A stretch of 33,206 nt of DNA from Ignavibacteriaceae bacterium (lineage in GTDB: Bacteria > Bacteroidota > Ignavibacteria > Ignavibacteriales > Ignavibacteriaceae). The stretch spans positions 1 through 33,206 of the forward strand of contig JARLHB010000033.1 of the NCBI GenBank assembly GCA_031292465.1, written 5' to 3'. Under the pieces are notes generated by a model. The model ran no database searches. It was not told where the DNA came from and saw nothing but the letters and a program-made list of their open reading frames with translations. Positions 9,193 through 18,002 of this stretch are shown here, in pieces. Numbering within the stretch: position 1 is the stretch's first letter; each line of letters starts with the position of its first letter. The translations under genes and the position numbers were made by a program.

Positions 9193-9687
9193 TTGAGGTC
9201 ATTAATAAAGGTCCTTGTTATTTCGTTTATGATTTTACTGGTCGGTTTTACTATTGTCTCCAACGAGACAAGTGCTACGATTGAACCGGTAAGCATTGCG
9301 AAAGCAACCACCGTCAATAATGACGAAAGTGTAGTGAAAACTTCAATAGTTAACTATATAGATAAGGGGAGTATGCTTGCGTCATGGTACGGACCCCGGT
9401 TCCATGGTAAAACGACCGCGAATGGTGAAGTTTATAATCAAATGGCTTTTACTGCTGCCAGTAAAACTCTTAGGTTCGGTACTCTGCTGAAGGTAACAAA
9501 CCTAAGAAATGACAAATCCTGTATCGTAAGGGTGAACGATAGAGGACCTTATATAGGCGGCAGGCAGCTAGACTTATCCAGAGCAGCCGCTCAGTCACTT
9601 GGCGTGTACCATAAGGGAGTGGTTAAAGTGAAGGTTGAGCAGTTAAGCTTAAAAGGTGTCAACTTCCCGGTCATTAACTTGAATTAA
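9193..9687 (+). CDS. rlpA: RlpA-like double-psi beta-barrel lytic transglycosylase/septal-ring-type protein
   Basis: ASWYGPRFHGKTTANGEVYNQMAFTAASKTLRFGTLLKVTNLRNDKSCIVRVNDRGPYIGGRQLDLSRAAAQSLG is the canonical RlpA DPBB domain; N-terminal hydrophobic signal; TTG start at 9193 after AGAGAGG. Confidence 0.9.
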   Translation: MRSLIKVLVISFMILLVGFTIVSNETSATIEPVSIAKATTVNNDESVVKTSIVNYIDKGSMLASWYGPRFHGKTTANGEVYNQMAFTAASKTLRFGTLLKVTNLRNDKSCIVRVNDRGPYIGGRQLDLSRAAAQSLGVYHKGVVKVKVEQLSLKGVNFPVINLN

Positions 9688-9733
9688 AAAATCTAAGTTA
9701 TTTTTCTTAGATATTTAGTTCCAACATATTCCA

Positions 9734-9762
9734 GAAACCCCGCAACAGCGGGGTTTCTTATT
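9734..9762 (+). terminator. Rho-independent terminator after rlpA
   Basis: GAAACCCCGC-AACA-GCGGGGTTTC followed by TTATTTTAT. Confidence 0.88.
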
Positions 9763-9921
9763 TTATACCCGGTACCCTCACAAATTTTTCAATATAAATA
9801 CTTAAATTAGCTGTGAAAAAATTGGGAATTTTTCCCTGCGGGAGATTAAAAATATTAGTGATGTCTCCGGATCTTTTAAGAAAATATTTTACTTTTTAAC
9901 CCATAAATTGAAAAACTTATT

Positions 9922-10473
9922 ATGAAATTAAATCTCGGCTGCGGCAAAGATCTGAAAGAGGGATATGTTAACCTTGATATTGTTGATTATGGCGGCAATA
10001 CAATACATGATATTAACAAATTCCCGTACCCTTTTGATGATAATACCTTCGATGAGGTGTTTGCTTCCCACGTTCTGGAACATTTGGACAGCTTCCACAA
10101 GACTGTAACCGAGTTATACCGCATTATAAAACCAAACGGATTGCTTATAGTTTATGTCCCATTCTTCTTAAATACCAAGTACTTTGGCGAACCGGACCAC
10201 AAAATTCCATTCTCAATAAGATCATTTGATAACTATGAATATATCGGCAACCGGAAATTGAAGTTCTATGAAAAGTGGAAGCTTAACCACAGGACAAATT
10301 ACGAGGGCAAAGCGCAGTTTGAGGTTATAGAGAAAAAGTTTATTACTTCCCATTTTGTCCCGCTTAAATGGATGGATCCGATTCTTAATTTAGAGCCCGT
10401 AATTTATGAAAGATTCTTTGCGGGAATTTTTTCTCCTGAAGAAGTTTATTTTAAATTAAGAGTTATTAAGTAG
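9922..10473 (+). CDS. Class I SAM-dependent methyltransferase
   Basis: LNLGCGKDLKEGYVNLDIVD (motif I) and FDEVFASHVLEHLDSFHKTVTELYRIIKPNGLLIVYVPFF. Confidence 0.9.
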   Translation: MKLNLGCGKDLKEGYVNLDIVDYGGNTIHDINKFPYPFDDNTFDEVFASHVLEHLDSFHKTVTELYRIIKPNGLLIVYVPFFLNTKYFGEPDHKIPFSIRSFDNYEYIGNRKLKFYEKWKLNHRTNYEGKAQFEVIEKKFITSHFVPLKWMDPILNLEPVIYERFFAGIFSPEEVYFKLRVIK

Positions 10474-10497
10474 GAACTTGATTAATCAAGTTCCTAC
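10470..10497. repeat. Perfect 28-nt palindrome between convergent genes, containing both stop codons
   Basis: GTAGGAACTTGATT|AATCAAGTTCCTAC; TAG of the plus gene at 10471-10473 and TAG of the minus gene at 10494-10496. Confidence 0.9.
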
Positions 10498-10874
10498 GCC
10501 AAATTATTGCCTTTGGATTTTACCGTCTGTATTACTATTAACAACCAGCCAATCAAAAGGCTTACTCCGCCAAACGGAGTTATAATAGCCAATGCTGTAA
10601 TCCCTGTTAATGCATAGAGATAGAGTGAAAAAGAAAAAAGGACTATGCCTGCCAGAAAGAAAACAGCAGATGGATAAAACCGTTTAATATTGTTTAGCGA
10701 AATTGCTAATAAAACAGCAGAATGAATTAAATGATATAAAACTCCTGTTTTATATACGTCCATCATTTCCGGCAAGAGTGATGATCTAAGGCCGTGGGCG
10801 CCGAAAGCGCCTATGGCAACTGCCAGAAAGCCGGAGATTCCACTAATGATTAACCAAATTTTATTATCTTTCAT
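10494..10874 (-). CDS. DUF423 (YgdD/TMEM256-type) small membrane protein
   Basis: KIWLIISGISGFLAVAIGAFGAHGLRSSL...YKTGVLYHLIHSAVLLAISL. Start placed at internal Met (10874), matching the usual family N-terminus, rather than 10916. Confidence 0.88.
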   Translation of the reverse strand: MKDNKIWLIISGISGFLAVAIGAFGAHGLRSSLLPEMMDVYKTGVLYHLIHSAVLLAISLNNIKRFYPSAVFFLAGIVLFSFSLYLYALTGITALAIITPFGGVSLLIGWLLIVIQTVKSKGNNLA

Positions 10875-11035
10875 GCTTGCTAAATCCGCTTTTTGATAAA
10901 ATGTAATCTGCGCCAATCCTTATAAAATATATTGAATGGTTAAGATAAAAATTACTAAATTAATAGTTTAAAAATCTGCGAAGATATTGATGTACGGCAA
11001 TAGCGGAGACATATATAATATAGATAGAAAGTCAT

Positions 11036-13048
11036 ATGGAAAAATTCGAGCTTCATTCTAATTACGAACCTTCGGGCGATCAACCTAAAGCTATAAAAGA
11101 GTTAACCGAGGGGCTTCAGCGCGGCGATAAATTTCAAACTCTGCTGGGAGTAACCGGTAGCGGAAAAACTTTTACTATTTCAAATGTTATCCGTGAAGTT
11201 AACAAGCCGACTCTTATAATATCACATAATAAAACTTTGGCAGCCCAGCTTTACTCAGAGTTCAAGTCTTTCTTCCCGGATAATGCTGTTGAGTTTTTTA
11301 TCAGCTATTACGACTATTATCAGCCGGAAGCCTATGTGGTTTCAAGAGACGTTTATATAGAAAAAGACTTTGCAATTAACGAAGAGATTGACAGGCTCAG
11401 GCTAAAGACAACCACCTCATTGATAGAGGGAAGAAGGGATGTTATAGTAATTGCAAGTGTTAGTTGTATATACGGAATCGGAGCGCCGCAGGAGTATGCT
11501 AACCAAATAATATTTTTGAAAAAAGGAATGACAATCTCCCGTAAAAAACTTCTCCGGGATTTAATAGATATTCACTTTGTAAGGAATGATATAGATTTTA
11601 CCAGAGGAACCTTCAGGGCAAGGGGAGATGTCGTGGAAATTATTCCCGCTTATCAGTACGAAGAAGCTGTCAGGATTGAATTCTGGGATGATGATATAGA
11701 AAAGCTTTCCGTTATTGACTCAATAACAGGTGATGTAATCCGGGAGGTTGAGTCTGTTCCGATTTATCCGGCAAAATATTTTGTTTCCAACCGGGACCAG
11801 TTGCAAAAAGCAATTTACGGGATTGAGCAGGATCTTGAAGAACGCCTGAATTATTTCAGGAAAGATGAGAAATACCTTGAAGCGCAAAGGCTTGAGCAGC
11901 GGGCTAAGTTTGATATTGAAATGATGAAAGAAATAGGTTATTGCTCCGGAATTGAAAACTATTCCCGGTATATGGATGGGCGCCCGGCGGGTTCAAGGCC
12001 GTATAATTTGTTCGATTATTTCCCTAAAGATTTTCTCCTGGTTATTGATGAGTCCCATGTTACTATTCCGCAGCTTAGGGCAATGTATAACGGCGATAAA
12101 AAGAGGAAAGAAACTTTAGTTGAATATGGATTCAGGCTTCCTTCAGCAATGGATAACCGTCCTATGAAATATGAAGAATTTGAAAAAATGCTTAACCAGG
12201 TAATATTTGTAAGCGCTACTCCATCAGACTATGAACTTGAAAAAAGCGAGGGAGTAATAGTTGAGCAGATTATCCGTCCTACAGGGTTGCTTGATCCGGA
12301 AATTGAAGTAAGGCCGATTAAAGGACAAATAGATGATCTGATCGGCGAGATTAGAATAAGGGTTGAGAAAAAAGAACGGGTACTTGTAACCACTTTAACC
12401 AAAAAGATGGCTGAAGATTTAGCCGACTACTTTGACAGGATCGGTATTAAAGTCCGTTATATTCATAGTGAAGTTGATGCCCTGGAAAGAGTTGAGATAT
12501 TACGCGACCTTAGAATAGGCGGCTTTGATGTGCTTGTCGGAGTAAACTTATTAAGGGAGGGGCTTGATTTGCCGGAGGTTTCGCTTGTTGCAATAATTGA
12601 CGCTGATAAGGAAGGTTTTCTTAGAAGCGAAAGATCGCTTATGCAGACTGCAGGAAGAACCGCACGTAATGTAAACGGCAGGGTTATTATGTATGCCAAT
12701 ATTATTACCGATTCCATGAGGAAAACCATTGATGAAACCAACCGCCGCAGAGCCATACAGACTGAATATAATAAAGAACATAATATAGAACCCCAAACAA
12801 TATATAAAAGCATGGAAGAAATCCTTTCCTCCACATCAATTGCAGATATGCGGAAGAAAGATGATAAGGAAGATTATTCATTTACCAAAGTTGCAGAACC
12901 GGTTCTTAAATATATGAATGCAGAACAAAAGCAGGATTTGGTAGAACAGCTTACTGACCAGATGCACCAGGCCGCAAAAGATTTGGAATTTGAAAAGGCT
13001 GCTTCGCTTAGAGATGAGATTAATAAATTAAAGAAGATGATAAAATAA
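11036..13048 (+). CDS. uvrB: UvrABC system protein B
   Basis: [72 protein letters not shown] and a C-terminal UVR domain. Confidence 0.99.
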   Translation: MEKFELHSNYEPSGDQPKAIKELTEGLQRGDKFQTLLGVTGSGKTFTISNVIREVNKPTLIISHNKTLAAQLYSEFKSFFPDNAVEFFISYYDYYQPEAYVVSRDVYIEKDFAINEEIDRLRLKTTTSLIEGRRDVIVIASVSCIYGIGAPQEYANQIIFLKKGMTISRKKLLRDLIDIHFVRNDIDFTRGTFRARGDVVEIIPAYQYEEAVRIEFWDDDIEKLSVIDSITGDVIREVESVPIYPAKYFVSNRDQLQKAIYGIEQDLEERLNYFRKDEKYLEAQRLEQRAKFDIEMMKEIGYCSGIENYSRYMDGRPAGSRPYNLFDYFPKDFLLVIDESHVTIPQLRAMYNGDKKRKETLVEYGFRLPSAMDNRPMKYEEFEKMLNQVIFVSATPSDYELEKSEGVIVEQIIRPTGLLDPEIEVRPIKGQIDDLIGEIRIRVEKKERVLVTTLTKKMAEDLADYFDRIGIKVRYIHSEVDALERVEILRDLRIGGFDVLVGVNLLREGLDLPEVSLVAIIDADKEGFLRSERSLMQTAGRTARNVNGRVIMYANIITDSMRKTIDETNRRRAIQTEYNKEHNIEPQTIYKSMEEILSSTSIADMRKKDDKEDYSFTKVAEPVLKYMNAEQKQDLVEQLTDQMHQAAKDLEFEKAASLRDEINKLKKMIK

Positions 13049-13081
13049 AAGGGCTATTCCGTAAAACGATAATAGCCCTTT
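13048..13081. terminator. Bidirectional terminator between uvrB and the TPR gene
   Basis: AAAGGGCTATT...AATAGCCCTTT inverted repeat between convergent genes. Confidence 0.75.
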
Positions 13082-13110
13082 AAAGATCAGTGTGGATTTT
13101 TAGGAAATAT

Positions 13111-13881
13111 TTACTTCTTAGCAGTGTCCATTGCTTTTAATACCGTATCGGCAGCTTTCCCATATACAGCATCTGTTTTAGCTTTTTCAAGATATTCTTT
13201 TGCTTTCTTTGCATCATTCTTTTTCTGATAAGCAACGCCCATATAATAGTTAGGGCCGCCCTCGCTAATAGTCTTTTTATATTTCAAAGCATTCTGGGCT
13301 GCATCAATTGTTTTATCATACTGATTCAGCAGGAAATAATTTTTAGCTAAATTCAGATAAGCAAAATCATAATTAGTATGACTGACAGCTTTCTTTAAGT
13401 ATTCAATTGCTTTCTTGCTGTTTTTACCGGCAGCATTAGCCAGGTTAAAGTATGCAAGCGTTGTATTGTACTCAACATTAGCCTTTAGCACGGTATCTTT
13501 CGTGGTTTTTGAAACCTGCTGAAAATTATCCGCCGCATCCTGGTATTTAGCCTGTGCAAAATATACGCTGCCTAAATCGTTATATACTGCCTCAAAATCA
13601 GGTTTAGCTTTAATTGTATTTTTAAAATCGTTAACCGCTTCATCAAGATTGTTCAATTTTTCATGAGCTACGCCCAGCTGGTAATAAATTCTATAGTCTT
13701 TACTGGCAGCCAAAGCTTTTTGGAAATTAGTAACAGCGCCTGCGTAATCGCTTTTTTGCATTTTATCCAGGCCGTCATTAAATGGTTGAACTGCCGCTGA
13801 ATCCATAGTTTGTGCATAAGAGGCGAACGTAATAAAGAATATACCAATGAGGCAATAAAATAAGCGGGTCAATTTTTTCAT
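13111..13881 (-). CDS. Exported tetratricopeptide-repeat protein
   Basis: Signal peptide and tandem TPR-like helices (AVTNFQKALAASKDYRIYYQLGVAHEKLNNLDEAVNDFKNTIKAKPDFEAVYNDLGSVYFAQAKYQDAADNFQQ). Confidence 0.9.
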   Translation of the reverse strand: MKKLTRLFYCLIGIFFITFASYAQTMDSAAVQPFNDGLDKMQKSDYAGAVTNFQKALAASKDYRIYYQLGVAHEKLNNLDEAVNDFKNTIKAKPDFEAVYNDLGSVYFAQAKYQDAADNFQQVSKTTKDTVLKANVEYNTTLAYFNLANAAGKNSKKAIEYLKKAVSHTNYDFAYLNLAKNYFLLNQYDKTIDAAQNALKYKKTISEGGPNYYMGVAYQKKNDAKKAKEYLEKAKTDAVYGKAADTVLKAMDTAKK

Positions 13882-14078
13882 AAATATTTCCTTTTATTAT
13901 GATATAAAAACACAGAAGAGCGCGATTAATTTTATACCTTTAACAGGTACTGCACTCTCTATGAATTGTGGTTGACAAAAATACATTTTTACTAAAGGCC
14001 AGTGTAAGATAAATTTGTTATTAAAAAAAATCAATGTTTTAATTCATCAATTATGTGTTACTGGTTATAATTGTTCCA

Positions 14079-14885
14079 TTATTTGTGTCCCGAACGGCCG
14101 ATAAAGCTGGAAACCGGAAGTACAGGGGTTAATTCCTTTTTAGGGCTGTCCCCCTTGTAAAGCACCCGTTCAAGAAATAAACCCGATGGCGGGGCTGTAT
14201 ATTTGGCGGCTGAATTTGTTTTCCGGCTAAGCATTAATTTCAAATCATTGTCAGACATTTTACCACGCCCTATTTCCGCCAATATCCCTGTCATTCTCCT
14301 TACCATTTTCCAAAGAAAGTGGGAACCGGTAATGCGGATTAATATTAACTCGCCGTCTTCCTTCAGCGTTATATCTTCAATCAGCACTTTGGTCGATTTT
14401 TCTTCCTTATCTTCTTCAGCAAAGGAGGAAAAATCGTGCATGCCGAGAAATTCTTTAGCAGCGTCCTGCATTTTATTAAAATTAAGCTTGTCTTTAATCC
14501 ACCAGACATAATTTTTGCCAAAGGCAGTACGCCGGCGTGAAATCTGGTAGACATAACACCGGGATACAGCATCATGTCGCGCATGAAAATTTGGTGCAGT
14601 TTTTTCAATCTCTAAAATATTAATATCATGCGGCAGCTTATCATTAAATTTTAATCTCATTATTTCAGGGGCAAGCATTGTTTTAACTTCAAGATGGGCA
14701 ACCTGGCAAAGAGCGTGTACGCCGCTGTCTGTCCTGCCCGAACCCTGTATGTCTGCTTTGCCGCTTCCGAAAATTTCATCTGCCGCTTTAAGCAATGTTC
14801 CCTGGACTGTCCTTGAGTTCTGCTGTTTCTGCCAGCCGCTGTAGCGTGTTCCTTCGTATTCTATATAAAGTTTAAATCTCGGCAC
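14079..14885 (-). CDS. truA: tRNA pseudouridine synthase A
   Basis: YEGTRYSGWQKQQNSRTVQGTL and catalytic GSGRTDSGVHALCQVAHLE. Confidence 0.97.
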   Translation of the reverse strand: MPRFKLYIEYEGTRYSGWQKQQNSRTVQGTLLKAADEIFGSGKADIQGSGRTDSGVHALCQVAHLEVKTMLAPEIMRLKFNDKLPHDINILEIEKTAPNFHARHDAVSRCYVYQISRRRTAFGKNYVWWIKDKLNFNKMQDAAKEFLGMHDFSSFAEEDKEEKSTKVLIEDITLKEDGELILIRITGSHFLWKMVRRMTGILAEIGRGKMSDNDLKLMLSRKTNSAAKYTAPPSGLFLERVLYKGDSPKKELTPVLPVSSFIGRSGHK

Positions 14886-14888
14886 CTA

Positions 14889-15311
14889 TTAAATCCTATT
14901 TATTTCTATTTCTTCTTCAGCGTAATCATCAGGAGTTTCACAAACACGGACTTTTACTTTACGAATATTGGAGGGAAGCTTTGTCTTTTTTATTTCATCC
15001 AAAAAATAACGCGTTATGTTTTCAACTGTCGATTGAAAATCAACAACAACTCTTTTTGAATTCATCCTTTCGAGGAATTCTATAACACTTGTATCTTCTT
15101 TATATACAAGGAATGCATGGTCCATTCTTTCTATAATAGGATCAATAACATCGCGCAGGTGGTAGTAGTCCATTACCATCCCGTTTTCCAACACGTCGCC
15201 TTCAATTTCAACTAACATTTTGTATGAATGGCCGTGAATATTTTTGCACTTCCCAAAATGTTCCGGAAGCCTGTGCCCCATTTCCCAATTAAATTCTTTT
15301 GCAATTCTCAT
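14889..15311 (-). CDS. queD: 6-carboxytetrahydropterin synthase QueD-like (6-PTPS family)
   Basis: FNWEMGHRLPEHFGKCKNIHGHSYKMLVEIEG, VMDYYHLRDVIDPIIERMDHAFL; overlaps queE by 1 nt. Confidence 0.92.
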   Translation of the reverse strand: MRIAKEFNWEMGHRLPEHFGKCKNIHGHSYKMLVEIEGDVLENGMVMDYYHLRDVIDPIIERMDHAFLVYKEDTSVIEFLERMNSKRVVVDFQSTVENITRYFLDEIKKTKLPSNIRKVKVRVCETPDDYAEEEIEINRI

Positions 15312-15949
15312 TATACACCTTTAGCTGTCGGTTCCCAAATATATTTATGCATTTGAAGCTGAAATCTTACATCAAGTTTATCTTCCAGTATCCAATTCAC
15401 CAGAGTAACCGGTTCAAGGCTGCTGAAAACAACAGAAAACAATATATGGCATATTTTGGTAAGCCCGTATTGCAGGAGTATGGCCTTCGTCCATTCATAA
15501 TCTTCCCGCGTACCCATAACAAATTTCACTTCATCTGTGGGTTTAAGGTACTTAATATTGTCATAAAAATTCTTTTTCTGCATTCCGCTGGAAGGGCACT
15601 TTAAATCCATAATAATCTTTACACGTTTATCTACTTCCTGTATAGGCAGGCTGCCCCCGGTTTCAAGTAAAACCTCATAGCCGCTATTGCTTAAAAGCCT
15701 CATAAGCTCAAGGCTCTCTTTCTGGAATAACGGTTCCCCGCCGGTTATTTCCACAAGCTGACAGTTGAATTTTTTAACTTCGGAAATTATTTCTTCAAAA
15801 CTCATGTCTTTCCCTTCATGAAAGGCATAAGCTGTATCACAATATGAGCAGCGCAGGTTGCAGTATGTTAGCCTTACAAATGTACACGGCAGGCCTGCTT
15901 TGGTGCTTTCTCCTTGTATAGAATGATAGATTTCGTTAATTTTTAGCAT
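15311..15949 (-). CDS. queE: 7-carboxy-7-deazaguanine synthase (radical SAM)
   Basis: EIYHSIQGESTKAGLPCTFVRLTYCNLRCSYCDTAYAF, VEITGGEPLFQ; adjacent to queD. Confidence 0.94.
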   Translation of the reverse strand: MLKINEIYHSIQGESTKAGLPCTFVRLTYCNLRCSYCDTAYAFHEGKDMSFEEIISEVKKFNCQLVEITGGEPLFQKESLELMRLLSNSGYEVLLETGGSLPIQEVDKRVKIIMDLKCPSSGMQKKNFYDNIKYLKPTDEVKFVMGTREDYEWTKAILLQYGLTKICHILFSVVFSSLEPVTLVNWILEDKLDVRFQLQMHKYIWEPTAKGV

Positions 15950-16010
15950 AAATTCTTATAAAATAGAGTGTTTTGACACTAATTAGATTATAAATTTACA
16001 AAAGTTAAAT

Positions 16011-16038
16011 TTGACATCAAACAGATGTTTCCATATAT
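16011..16038 (+). promoter_or_regulatory. Putative promoter of rpsT
   Basis: TTGACA (16011-16016), 16-nt spacer, TATATT (16033-16038), upstream of the ATG at 16078. Confidence 0.5.
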
Positions 16039-16077
16039 TTGGGTTTAAATTTTTATAATCTATTAAGGTTTTTAGGT

Positions 16078-16344
16078 ATGGCAAGTCATAAATCGGCAAA
16101 GAAAAGAATTCGTACAAGCGCCAGGAAACGGATGGTTAATAAAATAGCCGGGTCTAAGATTAAAACCGTTGTAAAAAAAGCTCTTTCAACATCAGAAAAA
16201 GAAGAAGCAGAGAAATTATATAAAGAAGCAGTAGCTATTTTAGACAGAAGTACTACAAAAGGAAAGATTCATTTGAACACTGCTTCCAGAAAAAAAGCGG
16301 CATTGACGAAACACTTAAATAGCCTTACTACAACGGCTAAATAG
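16078..16344 (+). CDS. rpsT: 30S ribosomal protein S20
   Basis: MASHKSAKKRIRTSARKRMVNKIAGSKIKTVVKKAL matches S20; start corrected from 16039 to the internal ATG at 16078. Confidence 0.96.
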   Translation: MASHKSAKKRIRTSARKRMVNKIAGSKIKTVVKKALSTSEKEEAEKLYKEAVAILDRSTTKGKIHLNTASRKKAALTKHLNSLTTTAK

Positions 16345-16374
16345 TTTTTTGTACTAACTTACCTTGTGTCACTC

Positions 16375-16407
16375 AAGGCTCTTCAATTTTTGAAGAGCCT
16401 TTTTGTT
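16375..16407 (+). terminator. Rho-independent terminator after rpsT
   Basis: AAGGCTCTTCAA-TTT-TTGAAGAGCCTT followed by TTTGTTTT. Confidence 0.93.
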
Positions 16408-16461
16408 TTAAATAGTAGCCCATCTTACTACAGAGCAAAGTACTAAGCGTTTGTCCAATTC

Positions 16462-16489
16462 AAAAAAAAGCGATTCGGTGAATCGCTTT
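16462..16489 (-). terminator. Terminator of the long minus-strand envelope operon
   Basis: Minus strand AAAGCGATTC-ACC-GAATCGCTTT followed by a T run. Confidence 0.9.
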
Positions 16490-16496
16490 GCAACTA

Positions 16497-18002
16497 TTAT
16501 AAATCTTCTATTGCGTCAATCCCTTCCGGCAGAGGAAGGAAGAATTTAATTGGCTGAATAGAGCCGTCACGCTTAATAAGTTTTTCAACCCGTTTTTTAA
16601 TAATAACACTATGCTCTATCCGTACATCGTCTTCTACTATTGAACCGAAAATATAACTAGTTCCCCTTATTACCACGTTATTCCCAATTATTACAGGGAA
16701 TTCATCATTCCCGGTCATTGTTACGCTGGATTCGATAGTGGTATTATTGCCGATTGAAACATTACCTCTAATTATGTTGCCGGATAATACTTCAACTCCG
16801 TCTCCAATCGTCATTGACTGCCCGCGGAAACAGGATAAATGAACATTTGACCGTACAGTAACATTTTTCCCGAACTTAACGTTCCCGCTTACAGAAACAT
16901 TCTTGGAAAGCGCCGTACTGTAATTTAATTTTACGCCCTTGCCTATATGAGCGCCTTTGCCGATATAAATATCAAGCGGAATATTAAGCTTGTCCATTTC
17001 TATAATGTTCTCAACCACTGATTCGTCAATAAAGAAATCATCCGGGTCATCAATTTCAATTAAGTCTTTTACTTTTTCATAAATCGTTTTTCTTGCTATC
17101 GCTTCCATTTCTTTTAATACGGATTTATTGTTAAAACCCATAACAACATATGGCTCACGCGGACTGATTGCGCCTATTGTATAATGCTTTTTATTAAACA
17201 TAGAGATCAAATCAGTAATGTAGATCTCATTCTGGACATTGTTGCTTTCGATTGTATGTATAAGCGCGATCAGTTTTTTATAATCAAATGCATAAACGCC
17301 GGAGTTAAACTCATTATTTTCAATGAGCTCTTTTCTGCTGAATGAATACATTCTATTATTATATTGAACGCGGTAAGGCTTATCTTCCGGGAGAGAAAGG
17401 ATGTCTTTATGCTCACGAATCTCAATTACTCTTCCAAAGTCTTCACCTGAAGAATTGCCGTTCTCATCTTCGCGTTTAACGCGGATTATTCTGCCGTAAG
17501 CGTTTTCTTCGGGCTTTCCGTCAAAAATGCCGGTCAGTACCATCATATCGCTTTTGGTTTTGATAAACTCTTGGCGGAAGCTTTGTATAGTTTCCATATC
17601 GATTAATCCCATATCGCCGGGTAATACATAAATAATTCCGTCAAAATCTTTACCGTCTATGTTCTTAAGCCCGATTTGGACAGCATGCCCGGTACCGTTT
17701 TGAACTTCCTGGTATGCGAAAGAAGTTGAATCTTTCTTCCCGATCACTTCCAATACGTCTTTGGCTTTTATACCGACGACTATAATTATATTAAGATCTT
17801 TAATTGCGCTACTGCATGCATTGTAAACGCGTTCAACAGTTGGAATGCCCCAGATCTTATGAAGCATTTTTGATTTCTGTGATTTTATTCTTTTCCCGTG
17901 CCCGGCTGCAAGTATTATTGCCGCTTCCGGTATATCTAAATTTATCCGGGAAGAGTTTTTATCAATCAACTGATGTATTTCTTTATTTTCCTGAAATTCC
18001 AT
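16497..18002 (-). CDS. GlmU-like nucleotidyltransferase with left-handed beta-helix C-terminus
   Basis: AIILAAGHGKRIKSQKSKMLHKIWGIP, VQNGTGHAVQIGL, VLPGDMGLI; C-terminal hexapeptide-type repeats (GKGAHIGKGVKLNYSTALSKNVSVSGNVKFGKNVTVRSNV). Confidence 0.88.
   Translation of the reverse strand: MEFQENKEIHQLIDKNSSRINLDIPEAAIILAAGHGKRIKSQKSKMLHKIWGIPTVERVYNACSSAIKDLNIIIVVGIKAKDVLEVIGKKDSTSFAYQEVQNGTGHAVQIGLKNIDGKDFDGIIYVLPGDMGLIDMETIQSFRQEFIKTKSDMMVLTGIFDGKPEENAYGRIIRVKREDENGNSSGEDFGRVIEIREHKDILSLPEDKPYRVQYNNRMYSFSRKELIENNEFNSGVYAFDYKKLIALIHTIESNNVQNEIYITDLISMFNKKHYTIGAISPREPYVVMGFNNKSVLKEMEAIARKTIYEKVKDLIEIDDPDDFFIDESVVENIIEMDKLNIPLDIYIGKGAHIGKGVKLNYSTALSKNVSVSGNVKFGKNVTVRSNVHLSCFRGQSMTIGDGVEVLSGNIIRGNVSIGNNTTIESSVTMTGNDEFPVIIGNNVVIRGTSYIFGSIVEDDVRIEHSVIIKKRVEKLIKRDGSIQPIKFFLPLPEGIDAIEDL

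Noticed and set aside
9129-9317. Minus-strand ORF over the rlpA start
   Set aside because: Antisense to the rlpA signal-peptide region; hydrophobicity is a mirror of the real gene.
12463-12834. Minus-strand ORFs within uvrB (12463..12834, 12551..12796)
   Set aside because: Antisense to highly conserved uvrB helicase motifs; no domain.
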